Source: Linanthus parryae (lineage: Eukaryota > Streptophyta > Magnoliopsida > Ericales > Polemoniaceae). From it: 64,000 nt of DNA. The translations under genes and the position numbers were made by a program. Shown here in pieces: positions 11,764 through 23,077 of the stretch. The stretch covers positions 19,677,718-19,741,717 of the forward strand of contig JALGPY010000004.1 of assembly GCA_023055425.1 (NCBI GenBank), in the 5' to 3' direction. Within the stretch, counting starts at the first letter, position 1. Every line of letters begins with the position of its first letter. The notes beneath the pieces are model-generated. The model was given only the letters and a program-made list of their open reading frames with translations. It was not told where the DNA came from and did not search any database.

Positions 11764-12843
11764 TTGTGCAGACAATGGCGAAAAGATGGTATCTTGCCGC
11801 CGCTTGAAAGGATACCCTCCAAGGAGATGATGAGGGACCCAAAGTGGTGCGAATGTCACGGAAAGATCATGCACCCCACGGCTGACTGCAAGAAGCTTAG
11901 AAACATGGTAAGCCCAAAGATGAAGGATGGTGAGTTGATTGTCAGCGACCGGAGGCAGGATGTGCGAAACAATCCACTGCATGCCCATGCGGAGCAAGAG
12001 CCGAAGGGCAAAGAGGTTGCCATGATCGCGATTACGGACCTCAAAGAGATTGCGGAAGATGGTCTACCCATCGTTTCCGAGGTCTACAATGATGAGGATT
12101 ACAGCGTAGACACGGAGGATGAACGTGTCGATCGGATGAAGGGGTCGCACGGGTTCAGCAGGTTCTTCGATGAAATGAACTTTTCGGAGAAATGCCGGAA
12201 GGAAATGACAAAGGCGATCATGAGGATAGCGAAAGATTACGAGGATGATATCGTGGTCTCCAACGGGAAGGTTGTCAGGGCATCCCGCTCTACAGAAAAG
12301 GTCATAACCTTCTCCGCAAGCGACAAGAAGACAGATGCGAACCACCAGAAGCCTTTGTATGTAATGGCAGTGATCAATGGTGTGGAGTTAAAGAGAGCAT
12401 TTGTCGACGGAGGAGCGGCAGTCAACGTCGTCTCGCTCAACACTCTAAAGCTGGAGAGAATCCCGGAGCAGAAGATTGTCAGACGTCCATCCCTGCTGAT
12501 GGGATTTGGAAGCGACTCCAGAATGACGATAGGTTGGACTCGTCTAGGTGTCCAGATTGGCAAAATCAAGTGTTCAGCCAAATTCTATGTCATCGATGCA
12601 AACACTACGTATCACATGATCATTGGCCGGGCATGGATTCATCGCTTCGATGCAGTCCCATCGACAGCTCACCAGGTGATGAAAGCTATATGCAACGATA
12701 GAATAGTGGAGATACCAGCTTCGGTAAACCCTTTCAATCTGGATGGGCGCACCTCACCGAGGCAGTATGGTTCACAGAGATGGCAGATGAGCAAACACCG
12801 GGGCCGTTCAACGCGACTCCTTTGCCTCGGTGGGAGGACATAA
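11764..12843 (+). pseudogene. pol: Gag C-terminus and aspartic protease of element D
   Basis: The frame carries a Cys/His-containing segment 'CECHGKIMHPTADCKKL' near 11849, then an acidic linker. A retropepsin-like domain spans roughly 12350-12690, with 'AFVDGGAAVNVVS' as the active-site loop (D-G-G where most retropepsins have D-T/S-G) and 'MIIGRAWIH' as the conserved C-terminal part. It would process the Gag-Pol polyprotein. The ORF ends at a TAA at 12841. A plausible continuation lies in another frame from about 12775, so a frameshift is likely there. Further stops occur before the reverse transcriptase begins. Confidence 0.78.
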
Positions 12844-13106
12844 AGGATCAATCACCCGCAGGGGTGATGGTGACCAGGGAGGAGGCCAAGGAAGAGCCGT
12901 CCACACAAGAAAAGGCACCATGAATTGCTTATCAGCGAAAGAATGTTTACACCCTGAAAAGGATAGCAAAACATGATCTCGAAGGCAAAGAGATAGAAAG
13001 CTTCTACGCTAACGGGAAGAAATGTTACCACATATGAAGGTGCGCGGGGATACCCCCACGCGAGCATGGGGATATCCCTGAGCAAATCAATCAAATCGAG
13101 CAGGTT

Positions 13107-14669
13107 ATGGAATTGGACAAACCAACGCCAGGCGTTTTAGAGGAAAAGCTCAAAGAAGCGCCCGAATGCATGGAGGACAAGCCCAAACCGCAAAAGCAGG
13201 AGCTGAAGGAGGTATTCCTAAGCCCAAGCGAAGAAAAGAAGAAACCAGTCTTTCGGAGTGCAGACCTCACGAGTAAAGAGGAAGAGAAACTGCTACAGCT
13301 TCTGACTGAGTACAAAGATGTATTCGCATGGGAATATGATGAGAGGCCCGGCCTGGACACGAGCATCACCATGCAAAGGCTAGATGTAATCCCAGGGTCT
13401 AAACCGGTAAAGCAGAGCACAAGAAGCTTCAGGCCGGAGATCAACGTGAAAATCAAGCAAGAAATTGTCAAACTGCTGACTGCCAAATTCATCGAGCCGA
13501 ATCACCATCCTACATGGTTGGCTAACATCGTACCTGTGGTGAAGAAGAATGGGCAGCTTCGCATCTGCGTGGACTTCCAAGACCTTAATCGTTTCTGTCC
13601 CAAAGACGATTTTCCGCTTCCCAACATCGATCTACTCATCGATTCGACCGCGGGTCATCGCATGTTCAGCTTCATGGAAGGCTTCAGTGGGTACAACCAG
13701 ATCAAGATGGACCCTGAAGATGCACGGAAAACCGCGTTCATCACGCCGGCGGGAGTCTTCAATTACACGGTTATGCCTTTCGGACTCAAGAATGCAGGTG
13801 CAACTTATCAGCGAGCTATGATGGCTCTGTTCCATGACATGATGCACAAAGAAGTGGAATTTTACGTCGATGACTTGGTTGTCGAGTCCAAGGAAGAGGC
13901 GGACCACTTGGGGGACCTGCGGAAAGTATTCGAAAGATGCAGAAGTTTCCAGCTAAAGATGAACCCCATGAAGTGCGCATTCGGGGTAACCTCGGGGAAG
14001 TTCTTGGGGTGCGTAATACATCGCCATGGCATCGAGACTGATCCCGCAAAAGTATCAGCCATCACCAGCATGACGGCGCCGCACAACCAAAGTGCTTTGA
14101 AGACATTCTTGGGGAAGCTATCTTACCTGCGAAGGTTCATCCCGGCGATCGCGGAAATTAACTTCTGCTTCAGCAATCTTCTCAAGAAGGATGCTGTGTA
14201 CAACTGGACCACAGAGCATGAAGCTGCGTTCGGAAGGCTAAAGGATTTGCTGACATCGTCAAGGGTAATGATCGCACCATAGCTCGGATCGCCACTTTTG
14301 CTATACCTTACATCGACAAAGAAGTCTATAGGGGCACTCTTGGCTCAGGAATACGAAGGGCAGCAAAGGCTAATTTACTATATTTCTCGCATAGTGCAGC
14401 CAGCAGAATCAAGTTACACGGAAATCGAGCGTCATTTCCTTGCTCTATTATTTGTAACAGAAAAGTTGAAGCACTATTTCGCTTCGCACAAAGTGGTAGT
14501 GGTTACAAAGAGTGACCCCATACGGTACCTCTTGACTCACACTACTCCTAGGGGAAGACTAGCAAAATGGTATGTGACCATTTCTCAATACGACATCACA
14601 TGCGTTCGACCCCGGGTAATCAAATCGCAAGCGGTGGCGGATTTGCTAGCACAGTTGTCACGCCCGTAA
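13107..14669 (+). pseudogene. pol: Reverse transcriptase and Ty3-type RNase H of element D
   Basis: From the Met at 13107 the N-terminal linker leads into a reverse transcriptase with 'LRICVDFQDLNRFCPKDDFPLP', 'FSGYNQIKM', 'MPFGLKNAGATYQR' and the catalytic 'YVDDLVV' near 13863. 'KFLGCVI' and the thumb/connection follow. A TAG at 14281 interrupts an otherwise continuous frame. The RNase H part continues (14298-14669) with 'IGALLAQE', 'YTEIERHFLAL' and 'ADLLAQLS'. This enzyme copies element RNA to DNA in the particle. All three catalytic aspartates of the polymerase are present, so decay is limited to stops. Confidence 0.9.
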
Positions 14670-14836
14670 AACTAAAGGAACTGATCGAACAAATGGTGAA
14701 CAGAACAACTTAAAATTTTATTACACAAGCTGAAATATGTTACAGAGTAGTCAGAGCTTCTAACGGTTCCCAACCCAACTATATTACAAACAAAACTAGT
14801 TGAGACTCGTCTCAAAAGCTATAGACAAGCTAGTAG
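14656..14836. mobile_element. Short foreign insert between the two RNase H domains of D
   Basis: About 180 bp start TGTCACGCCCG and contain 'aattttattacacaagctg'. They bring several stops and have no coding resemblance to either neighbouring domain. The start resembles the reverse complement of a chromovirus-type LTR end, so a truncated LTR fragment is my best guess. No clear target-site duplication was found. Confidence 0.45.
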
Positions 14837-14846
14837 TCATGAGCCT

Positions 14847-15272
14847 GTGGTTGAGGAAGAACTAGAGGGACCTGAGATCTACGCAGTTGAGTTGCCTTAC
14901 TGGACGCTCCATTTCGACGGGTCGTCGACAAGGAAAGGTGGAGGAATTGGAATAGTTCTGACAAAGCCCGATGGAGAGGTCATACAGATGTCCACAAAGC
15001 TTAACTTCGCAGTCACCAACAACGAAGCAGAGTACGAAGCTCTCATTGCAGGTCTTCGCGCAGCAAGGGCACTAGAAGTAAGCAATTTGACGGTTATGGG
15101 GGATTCCAAGCTAATCGTCAAGCAAGCCTCGGGCGAGTATGGTTTAAAGGAGGTGAACCTATTGCCCTACCGAACTTTGGTGCAGAAGCTGGTGCAACAA
15201 TTCTGCGATGTCAGGTACGAACATAAACCCAGAGCAGATAATAGGCATGTTGATGCTTTAGCCACCCTGTGA
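14847..15272 (+). pseudogene. pol: Archaeal-type second RNase H domain (aRNH) of element D
   Basis: 141 codons show an RNase HI fold signature: 'LHFDGSSTRKGGGIGIVL' (first catalytic Asp), 'TNNEAEYEALIAGLRAA' (catalytic Glu), 'VMGDSKLIVKQ' (second Asp) and 'NRHVDALATL' (C-terminal Asp). A second RNase H of this type between the Ty3 RNase H and integrase is the defining trait of the Tat lineage, thought to have been acquired from outside the retroelement. The catalytic residues are intact here. The domain ends at a TGA at 15270. The upstream insert separates it from the first RNase H. Confidence 0.9.
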
Positions 15273-16894
15273 TCCAAGGTTAGTGCGGATAAGTGTCCCG
15301 CGAGAATCTCGATTGCAGTGCGAACGTCGTCGGTGTTGGCAGAGGACGCGTGTGAGGATGAATGCATGGACGATGCAGACTGGAGAAAGCCAATATTACG
15401 TGCTATCGCAGAAGGAACGAGTAAAGAAAACTGGGCATCCACTAAAGGGTACTGCATACATGACAACGCTCTCTACTACAGAGGCCCAGGTGGGATACTC
15501 ATGCAATGCGTCTCGCATCAGGAGGGACAAGCGCTGTTAGAAAAAATTCACCAGCATACTTGCGGGGAAAGTGAAGTATCAATCTATCGAAAAGCCCAAA
15601 GGTATGGGATTCACTGGCCGGACATGTCAGCAGCTGCGGCATTGATCCAAGGAAATTGCGAGAGTTGCGCCCTGATCAAGGACTCTTTATCAATTGCTCT
15701 GGTCGATGATGACATGGATTGGAGGAAGCCATTCTTCGATTTTCTCACACAGGGAATCGAGCCCGAATCGAGAAAAGAAGCCGAGAAACTGAAAAGGAAA
15801 GCAGCCCGGTACGTGGTGCAAGAAAACATACTCTGGCGAAGAGGCCACGAGGGTAATTTGCTTCGGTGCCTAGACAGTAAGGAAGCGCAAGAGGTGATGG
15901 ACCTCTCTCACCAAGTGGAGAATCAGGGAGCTGCGAAACTATGCAGACAGCTTCTCACAGTAGGTTACTTCTGGCCCACCATGGAAGCAGAATGCCGCGC
16001 TAAAGTAAGGAGATGCCAGGAGTGTCAATTCAAAGGCAACTTCGTACATGCCCCTGCCGTAGATCTACATGCGTTGGGAACACCATGGCCGTTCCACACA
16101 TGGGCTCTGGATTTTGTTGGCCCTATCCGACCAACCTCGCATGGGAATTAGTTTATTCTCACTGCGACCGAGTTGTTCACTAAGTGGGTAGAAGCATTAC
16201 CACTGATGACACCAAATGCGCTCGCTGTAGTCCATTTCATCCAAGAGAACATCATATGCAGGTTCGGAATTCCGAACACAATTCTCTCGGATAATGGTAC
16301 CCCCTTCATCAATCGCCAGGTAGCTGCGAAGCTAGCGGAGTACAACATAAGGCATATATGTTGTACTCCCTATTATCCAAAAGGGAATGGTCAAGCGGAA
16401 GCAACCAACAAGATGCTGCTGAGAATCCTGAGCAAGATGGTCGCGGATGATCACAAGAAATGGGCTGATTCTTTGAATATAGCCTTATGGGCGTATAGAA
16501 ATTCTCCAAGGACCCCCACAGGAGTCTCCCCATTTCTTTTATGCTATGGAGCTGAAGCTGTAGTACCCGCGGAGGTAAAAATCAACTCTGCCAGGTTGGC
16601 CTTCCATGCACTATACGAGAATCAGCGCGATCATGACTTGGTCCTATTGGAAGAAAAGCGAGAGCAAGCTAAGCGGACTAACAAGCGATACCAGGAAAGG
16701 ATCGCCCGTGCGTACAACAAAACAGTCCAACGTCGAGACTTCGCAGTTGGGGACCTGGTCTTGCGCGCATCGCATCACTGCATGCGAGAGGCAGCTCACC
16801 CAAAGTTCACAGCCAACTGAGAGGGACCTTTCGAAGTCAAAGAGGTCTTTGATAGTGGCTACTGCAATATAAAAAGACTACATGGGACGGCCAC
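15273..16894 (+). pseudogene. pol: Integrase of element D, main part (interrupted by E)
   Basis: From about 15318 the frame carries two successive modules that begin with 'D..DWRKP' (15375 and 15715). Each ends in a degenerate zinc-finger-like stretch with a C-x2-C ('CESC' near 15657; 'CQEC' near 16015). The catalytic core follows: 'WALDFVGP' (first Asp), 'ILSDNGTPF' (second Asp) and 'GNGQAEATNK' (Glu), the D,D-35-E triad of retroviral-type integrases. Stops occur at 16149 (TAG) and 16818 (TGA). Element E splits the last codons at 16895, and the coding end is at 32914-32961. It would insert the cDNA into nuclear DNA. Confidence 0.88.
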
Positions 16895-19800
16895 TGTAAT
16901 ACCCCTGTATTTTGGCGCAGGGTTAATAGAGTAATTACCAAAAATTTCACGGGTTCGATTGGCGATTTTAGTTTCGTGAATAAATTCGACCTATATCAGT
17001 TTTATATCAACTTTTAATCTTCTAAATACGAGCTCCCGAAGTGTATAAGCTCCAAGTACGTTTTAAATATTAGTCCTCCCAAATATGATCTTTTATTTAA
17101 TCAAATTTTGCCCTAAATATCCTATTTCATTTACAAGGGGGTGTTTGTGCATTTTCCTAAAGTATTTATCATGAAATTGAGTATAGACCATGCATTATTA
17201 TAAACTGAGGGGGGAGTAATTGTCTTTTATATAAACAAATATATATAATAGTATAGTTATACTGTGTATATACTGAAAATAGTACTGTATTCTTATACCC
17301 GTACATATACCGTATAATACATGATGTGTTTGCGTATAAGTACAATATACTATACCTAAAATAATACTAATAAAAAAAAAATGATAACAATGAAAAAAAA
17401 TAGCAAACCCCTCCTGACATCTCCTCCCAATCCCCAACACCTTCATCATCCCCAACATTTTTTTTATTCTTGTCTTCTCTCCCTCCTCCCTCTATATACT
17501 ACCTCTCTCTCCCTCTTCCTCCTCCATCACCCGGCACCAACAACACCACCCCGACACCAACACCAACCACCACCTCCACCACAACCCACTCTATTCTCTC
17601 TCTCCCCTTCTCTGCCTTCTATCAACAACAACAACAGCGGCAGCAGCTGCAAGAAGGCAGCGCCGCCACCACCAACACCTCCGGCACCAACACCACCGAA
17701 GCCACCACCCCCACCACGACCAGATCTCTCTTCCCTCCATCTCTCTCCCTTGTCTCCTCTCTGTTTTGATGGCGACAAGACACAGCAGCAGCAGCAGCGG
17801 CAGGGCCGCTGCCTTCTCCGACCAACCACCACCACCACCGGCATCACCTCCACCACCATCTCCCTGCCTCTCTTTCTCACCCCCAAACTCCCTGTCTCTG
17901 TTCTCTTCGAACCCAGCAGGAAGAAGCAGCAACGGCAACAAAGGCCGCCACGAGCCCAGCCGCCGGAAAACTCCATTGACGACGACCACCACCACCGAGA
18001 CTCCCTCCTCTGCTCACTCTCTCCATCTCCCCAACGTCTCTGACCTCTCTCGCACCCTGGAGACTCACAAAGGCAGCTGCTAGGCAGCAGCAGTAGCCAA
18101 CCGCAACCAAGCCGCCGCCACCACCATTGTTGCCGGCACGAAGCTTGGCCGACGTGAAACTGGGCCAACCCACCCCGAAAGCTTGATTCTGTTCGCCTCC
18201 TGAAGGTCCGAAGAGGTCGTAGGAAGCCTCAAACTGAGCCCAGGTCACCGGATTCACCGGCGACGAGAACCACCTCCGGCGACCCCGACGGCGAGTTCGA
18301 ACGAACCAATTTCTCGACTGTTTTTCGTGAATCTTGGCGTGGGTAGACTCTAAATCCCTCTCTAGTTCACTTTTAATCATCAAAATTGAATATTTGAAAG
18401 CTTTGATGCATGTTCGGATCAAGTGGGTTGGGTGAGAGTTATGAACTACCGTTAGAATGAACAGGGGGGTGTTTATGTCATTTTAAGAAAATATGAGGGC
18501 AGCTTTTGTATAATTCAGAACTAATTATTTTGGTCTTTGGGGTACTAGTTTTAGTTTAGCCTTTCTATTTATTTGATTAAAAGCACTTGATAAATAATTT
18601 AATGGCTTATTTTCTGAAAATAAAAATAACAATAATAAATAAATAAATCTATAACTTGTTATTAAATTTGTTTTTACAAAAATAAAATAAAATAAATGCT
18701 TGGTATGAAATTTTAGTATGTATTCCTAATAAGCTAATTGTGAATTGTGAGTCTTGTTTTGAAAAGAATGTTACTCTAACAGTTATTTAAAAGAGTTTTA
18801 AGATTTTAAATAAGCTATAATAGATATTAGTATGCTTTCCTAAAAACAAAACAAGGCTAGTTAATTAATATTATGTCTATATAAACAAGAAGAGCGTTAT
18901 TTTAGTTAATCTTTGGAATAAAATAAACAAGTCTCAATATTTGATAAAGAATAAAATATTTTATAAAACTTATTTTGTATAGAATGATAATACGGCATTT
19001 GCTCCATTAAAATGTGATCTATATAATAACTATTATGCACTATTGTTCCTTATTCAAAACTATGATTTTTACTTATAATTAATTATGAGTCAATGGAAAT
19101 TTCACTTTCAAAATAGTTGCCTAAATAAACTTTAGCTTAAAGCTCTTTTGTTGTCTTGAAAAAAATAAATAAATAAATAAATTATTCTCCTAAATTATTA
19201 TGGCTCATAAATAATGTTTAGATTTCTCACTAATAAACAAGTCCTTGTAAATAATATTTTGGATAAAATTGGGTTGGGAAAACTACTGAGGGGCATGCAT
19301 TGCATATAAAAGCATGATCTAGAACATTACATTAATTAGGATTAATTTGCGTATTTGTAGACACCGAGTTCGTAGACGACGAGTTTATTAAGTACGAGCA
19401 TTAGGACTTCGCTTGTCGCGCGTGCACTACGCTACTTGTTATCGGTAAGTTCATATGTACAACACCTTAACTGTCAAAATGTGAATTTGGCGTGCGTTAC
19501 TTTCAAATTACTGTCTTGCTATACCTCTTGACTTTGAAATATTTTATGAATTGATCACACGTTGAGGTTAATTATTTTGAGAACTCTTTGAATATCCCGT
19601 TTGCAAAAATATGTGGTTATTGATACGATCTTTGAATCAAATGACACGGATCTATAATGACGGTTGAATAATGCACTATAATATAAATGGGGCGATGTAC
19701 AGAGGATGTGCGTGGAGGCTAAGGCCGGAGGCGCTTTCATGCGAACCTCCTCGGGTGATAATCCTACGAGATTACATACCCGGCCCCCGTGTTTGATCGT

Positions 19801-20542
19801 CGTACACCGAGGTGATACGGTCACGGGGTTATATAAGGCGTGAAAACTATGGAGTACTACTTATGCCTGTGTGGGTCACTACGGTATAGGGGTGTCGACA
19901 CTTAAGGTCTCATAGTTATGGTTATGAGCGGGGATTGACGTAGGGGCTCCCACAACGCTCGGGTGAATTGGGATCCGTGATATCCCAAGAGGCACCCTAT
20001 TGTGATTTATTGCATCGTGACCCCTCTGTGGACATTCGTTACCCGCTGGTCTCTTATACGTCCAGCCAAACTAATGATGGAAATGTGGAATTAGTTATTA
20101 TTGTTACAGTTCATGTGGGATTACTCCAGTTTTACGCGTTGATTATCTATTTGTGTAGCCAAAACTCGTTTTACATGTTGTAGTATGATTCTTACTCAGT
20201 TTTTACTGACTTAAAATTTTCCTGCGGTCGGCTTTCGCTATTTCAAAACCCGCAGGTTACAGATGAGGTGGGGACGTTCACGACACAGCTGGATAGGAGG
20301 CTTGATGCTTAGCACATCAAACACATAGTATTTCATTACACAAAATAGTGTATTTAGATCTTTTCAAAAGTCATCACTTGTTTATTTGGAAAATTGTAAT
20401 AAATTATGTTTTATGTTATCGATGGTTGTACTAACTGTGAACCGACGATCCTTATCCGTTCCCAATGGGGTTCATCACCTCGGGCGGAGACATCTTTCCA
20501 AACGTACGGTTCGGCCGGCCGTGCGATTTGGGGGGTGTTGCA
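16895..20542 (+). repeat. Element E LTR copy 1
   Basis: 3648 bp. A TATA-like 'ctatatact' at 17492-17500 precedes a C/T-rich and CCA/CCG-rich leader (17500-18180). The long open frames there on both strands (for example 17381-18043 + and 17527-18168 -) are Pro/Ser/Thr- or Gly/Val/Arg-rich, have no family resemblance and overlap one another. I treat them as by-products of simple sequence. AT-rich DNA fills 18580-19350. The 20-base block GGTGTCGACACTTAAGGTCT lies at 19891-19910. Example private base: G at 16957, where copies 2 and 3 have A. Confidence 0.93.
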
Positions 20543-20544
20543 CT

Positions 20545-20556
20545 TGGTATCAGAGC
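20545..20556 (+). other. PBS of E, copy 1 (initiator Met tRNA)
   Basis: TGGTATCAGAGC lies two bases after the end of LTR 1. This is the classic complement of the plant initiator methionine tRNA 3' end. Confidence 0.9.
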
Positions 20557-23060
20557 CGACGGTTCTAAGTTAGTACGACCCTTCGGTTTGAATTAAAATA
20601 AGAGTTTTCAAAATTAAAATGGATATAGGACAACTAAAACTGGTAATAAAATTAAACAAGCCGGGGTTTGCAGGGTAGTTTATTCCCTATTTATCTGATA
20701 TCCGTTAACATAATATGATTTACTGCTCCAAGAATTCAACATGGAGAGTCGACCCAAAATAATAACTGTATAGAGTAATCGTTTGTTCGACAGTAATACT
20801 GTTAGGGTATCTAACTCTTAGGATAACCCTGGGGAAACCTCATTTTTCGACCACTGATGACTTTGGGTCAAGAGACATCATGGGAGTGCTAAGGTGTTGG
20901 AATAGTTAACCCTAGACAAAGTGTGGAGACTTTCATCGAGATAATATGACGGATTTTAGGTACCGGTTGGGATAGTATTTTGAAGACAAGAGACAAGAAT
21001 GGGTACTTTTGGGAGTCTTTTCTGGTGAATGAATAAAATCATTTTAGTGGCATCGAGGATGTTCTCACCTAAGAAAAGCAACTTCAAGGTCAACTTGTTG
21101 AGTTTCGACTCGTTTCAGCTAAATGGTTATAGTTATTGAATGAATTTGAAGTGTTGATAGGAGTCTACTACCAATAATTGGCACCCGGGAGACTTTGCTA
21201 GACGGAGTTGTCTTAAATAATTTTGGAACTTTGACGATACTTAACTAATCAAAATTTATGCGTTACCTTGAGTCTGGTTACCCTAATACTGCTTGATAAT
21301 GAGGATGTTTATTTGGCTATGTATTGATTTTGGAATTACATGACTTACTTGGGAGGAATGGTGTTTATCTTAATGTTGAATTTCGGTCTGAAAATTATTT
21401 TTGAGTTTTGATTTAAATTTTGAAAATTTATATTGGAGTCTGTTAAGTTTGTAGTTGGAGTCTGCTATCTCATGACGTTACTCGGAAGATATTATTATAC
21501 TATGAAAAATATCAGAAGCTTCTTATATTAGTTAACTATCTCAGATACTAGGGAATATTTGGAGTGTTGATACAATATCGCCTACGGTCGGAATAAGTGT
21601 TCAGATATGAGTTGTCTTTTAAAGTTATAACTTTTGCTTATGCCGCTTCGAAGTTCTAACACTTTGTTAGGCTTGGGGGAAATTTTGTACGTTCTCCAGT
21701 TTCGCGTTATTCAGCTTATGATGAGTGGTATGAACTTTATGGAAACTATGATATCAGAAAGAAATCGTAAAGAAAAGTTTGGAGTCCGTGAAAGAAATTA
21801 GAAATGTTACAACTTTGAGTTTGGAGATTTATTTGGATAATGTCGGTTAGTGTTACAAGTTATCTGGTGAAATTCTTGTGAGTCCACATTTATAAGCCGA
21901 GTGACAATTTGGATTACGAAGAGTTGTGAATTTAAATCATTGTTTGGAGATTGGTTAGAACACTATGTGGAAAGCGTATCTGTAAAGATCATGTAGATAG
22001 AATACAAGTCCTTAGTTTTCACTAGGTGAAACAGTCGGTTATCAGAATATTACTTCGTGTATTTCCAAGTACTAAACTTATAAAAGAACCTACCAGGAGA
22101 AATTCGGTCCCAATGTGGTCTTAAGACATAGTTAGTTAGACAGTTCGGTACCAGATCTGTACAAGGACCAACTATAAAATCAAGGACCTCTATTAGCTTG
22201 AATATTTGACTTCTTATAAGATTCTTACACATGAGTTGGCGATACGTGACATGAGATGTATGAATCGTAAGTTATTATGAGCTAGTACGAACATTTGGTG
22301 AAAGGAAAATATATGATGAGAAGTAGATTGACATATTGTTGAGATCGTGATATTGTGAAGCCAAGCTGGCTTGCTCGAAGAAATTGATTTGAGAATTTGA
22401 CATGACAACATAGTAGAATCAAAAGATCTAGCTGCCCGATTTGGGTCAAGGATATTTTTCCAAGAACAAGGAAAGATGTATAGTAGAAAACTTATGTGAA
22501 AACTTTGATTATATATTAGCAATGGTTGTGTTCCATTTCATGCTATATTATGTTTCTAGTTTCTATTGGTTTCTCTGTCTTGGACATTATTAGTTGTGCT
22601 TTGTTAGGCTTATGCCAAGTTTGGATCGCTTAGTAGTTAGCTTTGGTGAAGTACGGTTGTGGTTTCCTTGGTTAATTTAAGTTCTCATTTCTAGCCACAA
22701 AAAAATAAAATAAAACTTAGGGATGCAGTAGGCTAGGGTGTAAGGAGCAAGCCAACACAGTGACTGGTACACCCCTGTCCATCGCACCTCAACGTTCGTT
22801 TTATTTGAGGCACCATTTTCCTTTATCTCGTTCCTAGAATTTAAGTAGAAACCCTAAGAGTAGGATTATCTTCAGACCTGGTTCTATTAATTTGGAAACC
22901 AAAATGACAAGGATAACTAGAATGTCACGAACAACCCGTATGTGCTTACAATCTTGCGTAGTCATTACGTACTCATTAGAGTTACATCTAGCATGTCGCA
23001 TTCAGTCACGCAATTTCGACGTTGGAAGAGGTTTTCTTACGCTTCGGGGACGAAGCGTTG

Positions 23061-23077
23061 TTTTAAGGGGGTAGTGG
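23061..23077 (+). other. PPT of E, copy 1
   Basis: TTTTAAGGGGGTAGTGG directly abuts the TG start of LTR copy 2. It is the purine primer for second-strand synthesis. Confidence 0.88.

Larger units (their letters stand above)
20543..23077 (+). mobile_element. Element E internal region 1 (non-coding)
   Basis: 2535 bp. It starts with the PBS and ends with the PPT. In between I find no ORF above about 100 codons and no gag, protease, polymerase or integrase motif in any frame. The last 200 bp ('gacgttggaagagg' ... 'ggggacgaagcg') resemble the 3' end of Tekay internal regions. It differs from internal region 2 at only about two sites, for example 'gtgtggagac' versus 'gtgtgaagac' near 20925. Confidence 0.88.

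Noticed and set aside
17381..18043. 220-codon Pro/Ser/Thr-rich ORF, present three times identically (also 23564 and 29747), with overlapping Gly/Val-rich frames on the minus strand
   Set aside because: It lies in the GC-rich simple-sequence leader of the E LTR. Open frames exist in several registers on both strands and have no domain. Identity among copies is due to the recent duplication of the LTR.
20545..20556. tRNA gene suggested by TGGTATCAGAGC (also 26728 and 59431)
   Set aside because: Only the 12-base primer-binding complement is present next to an LTR end. There is no cloverleaf.
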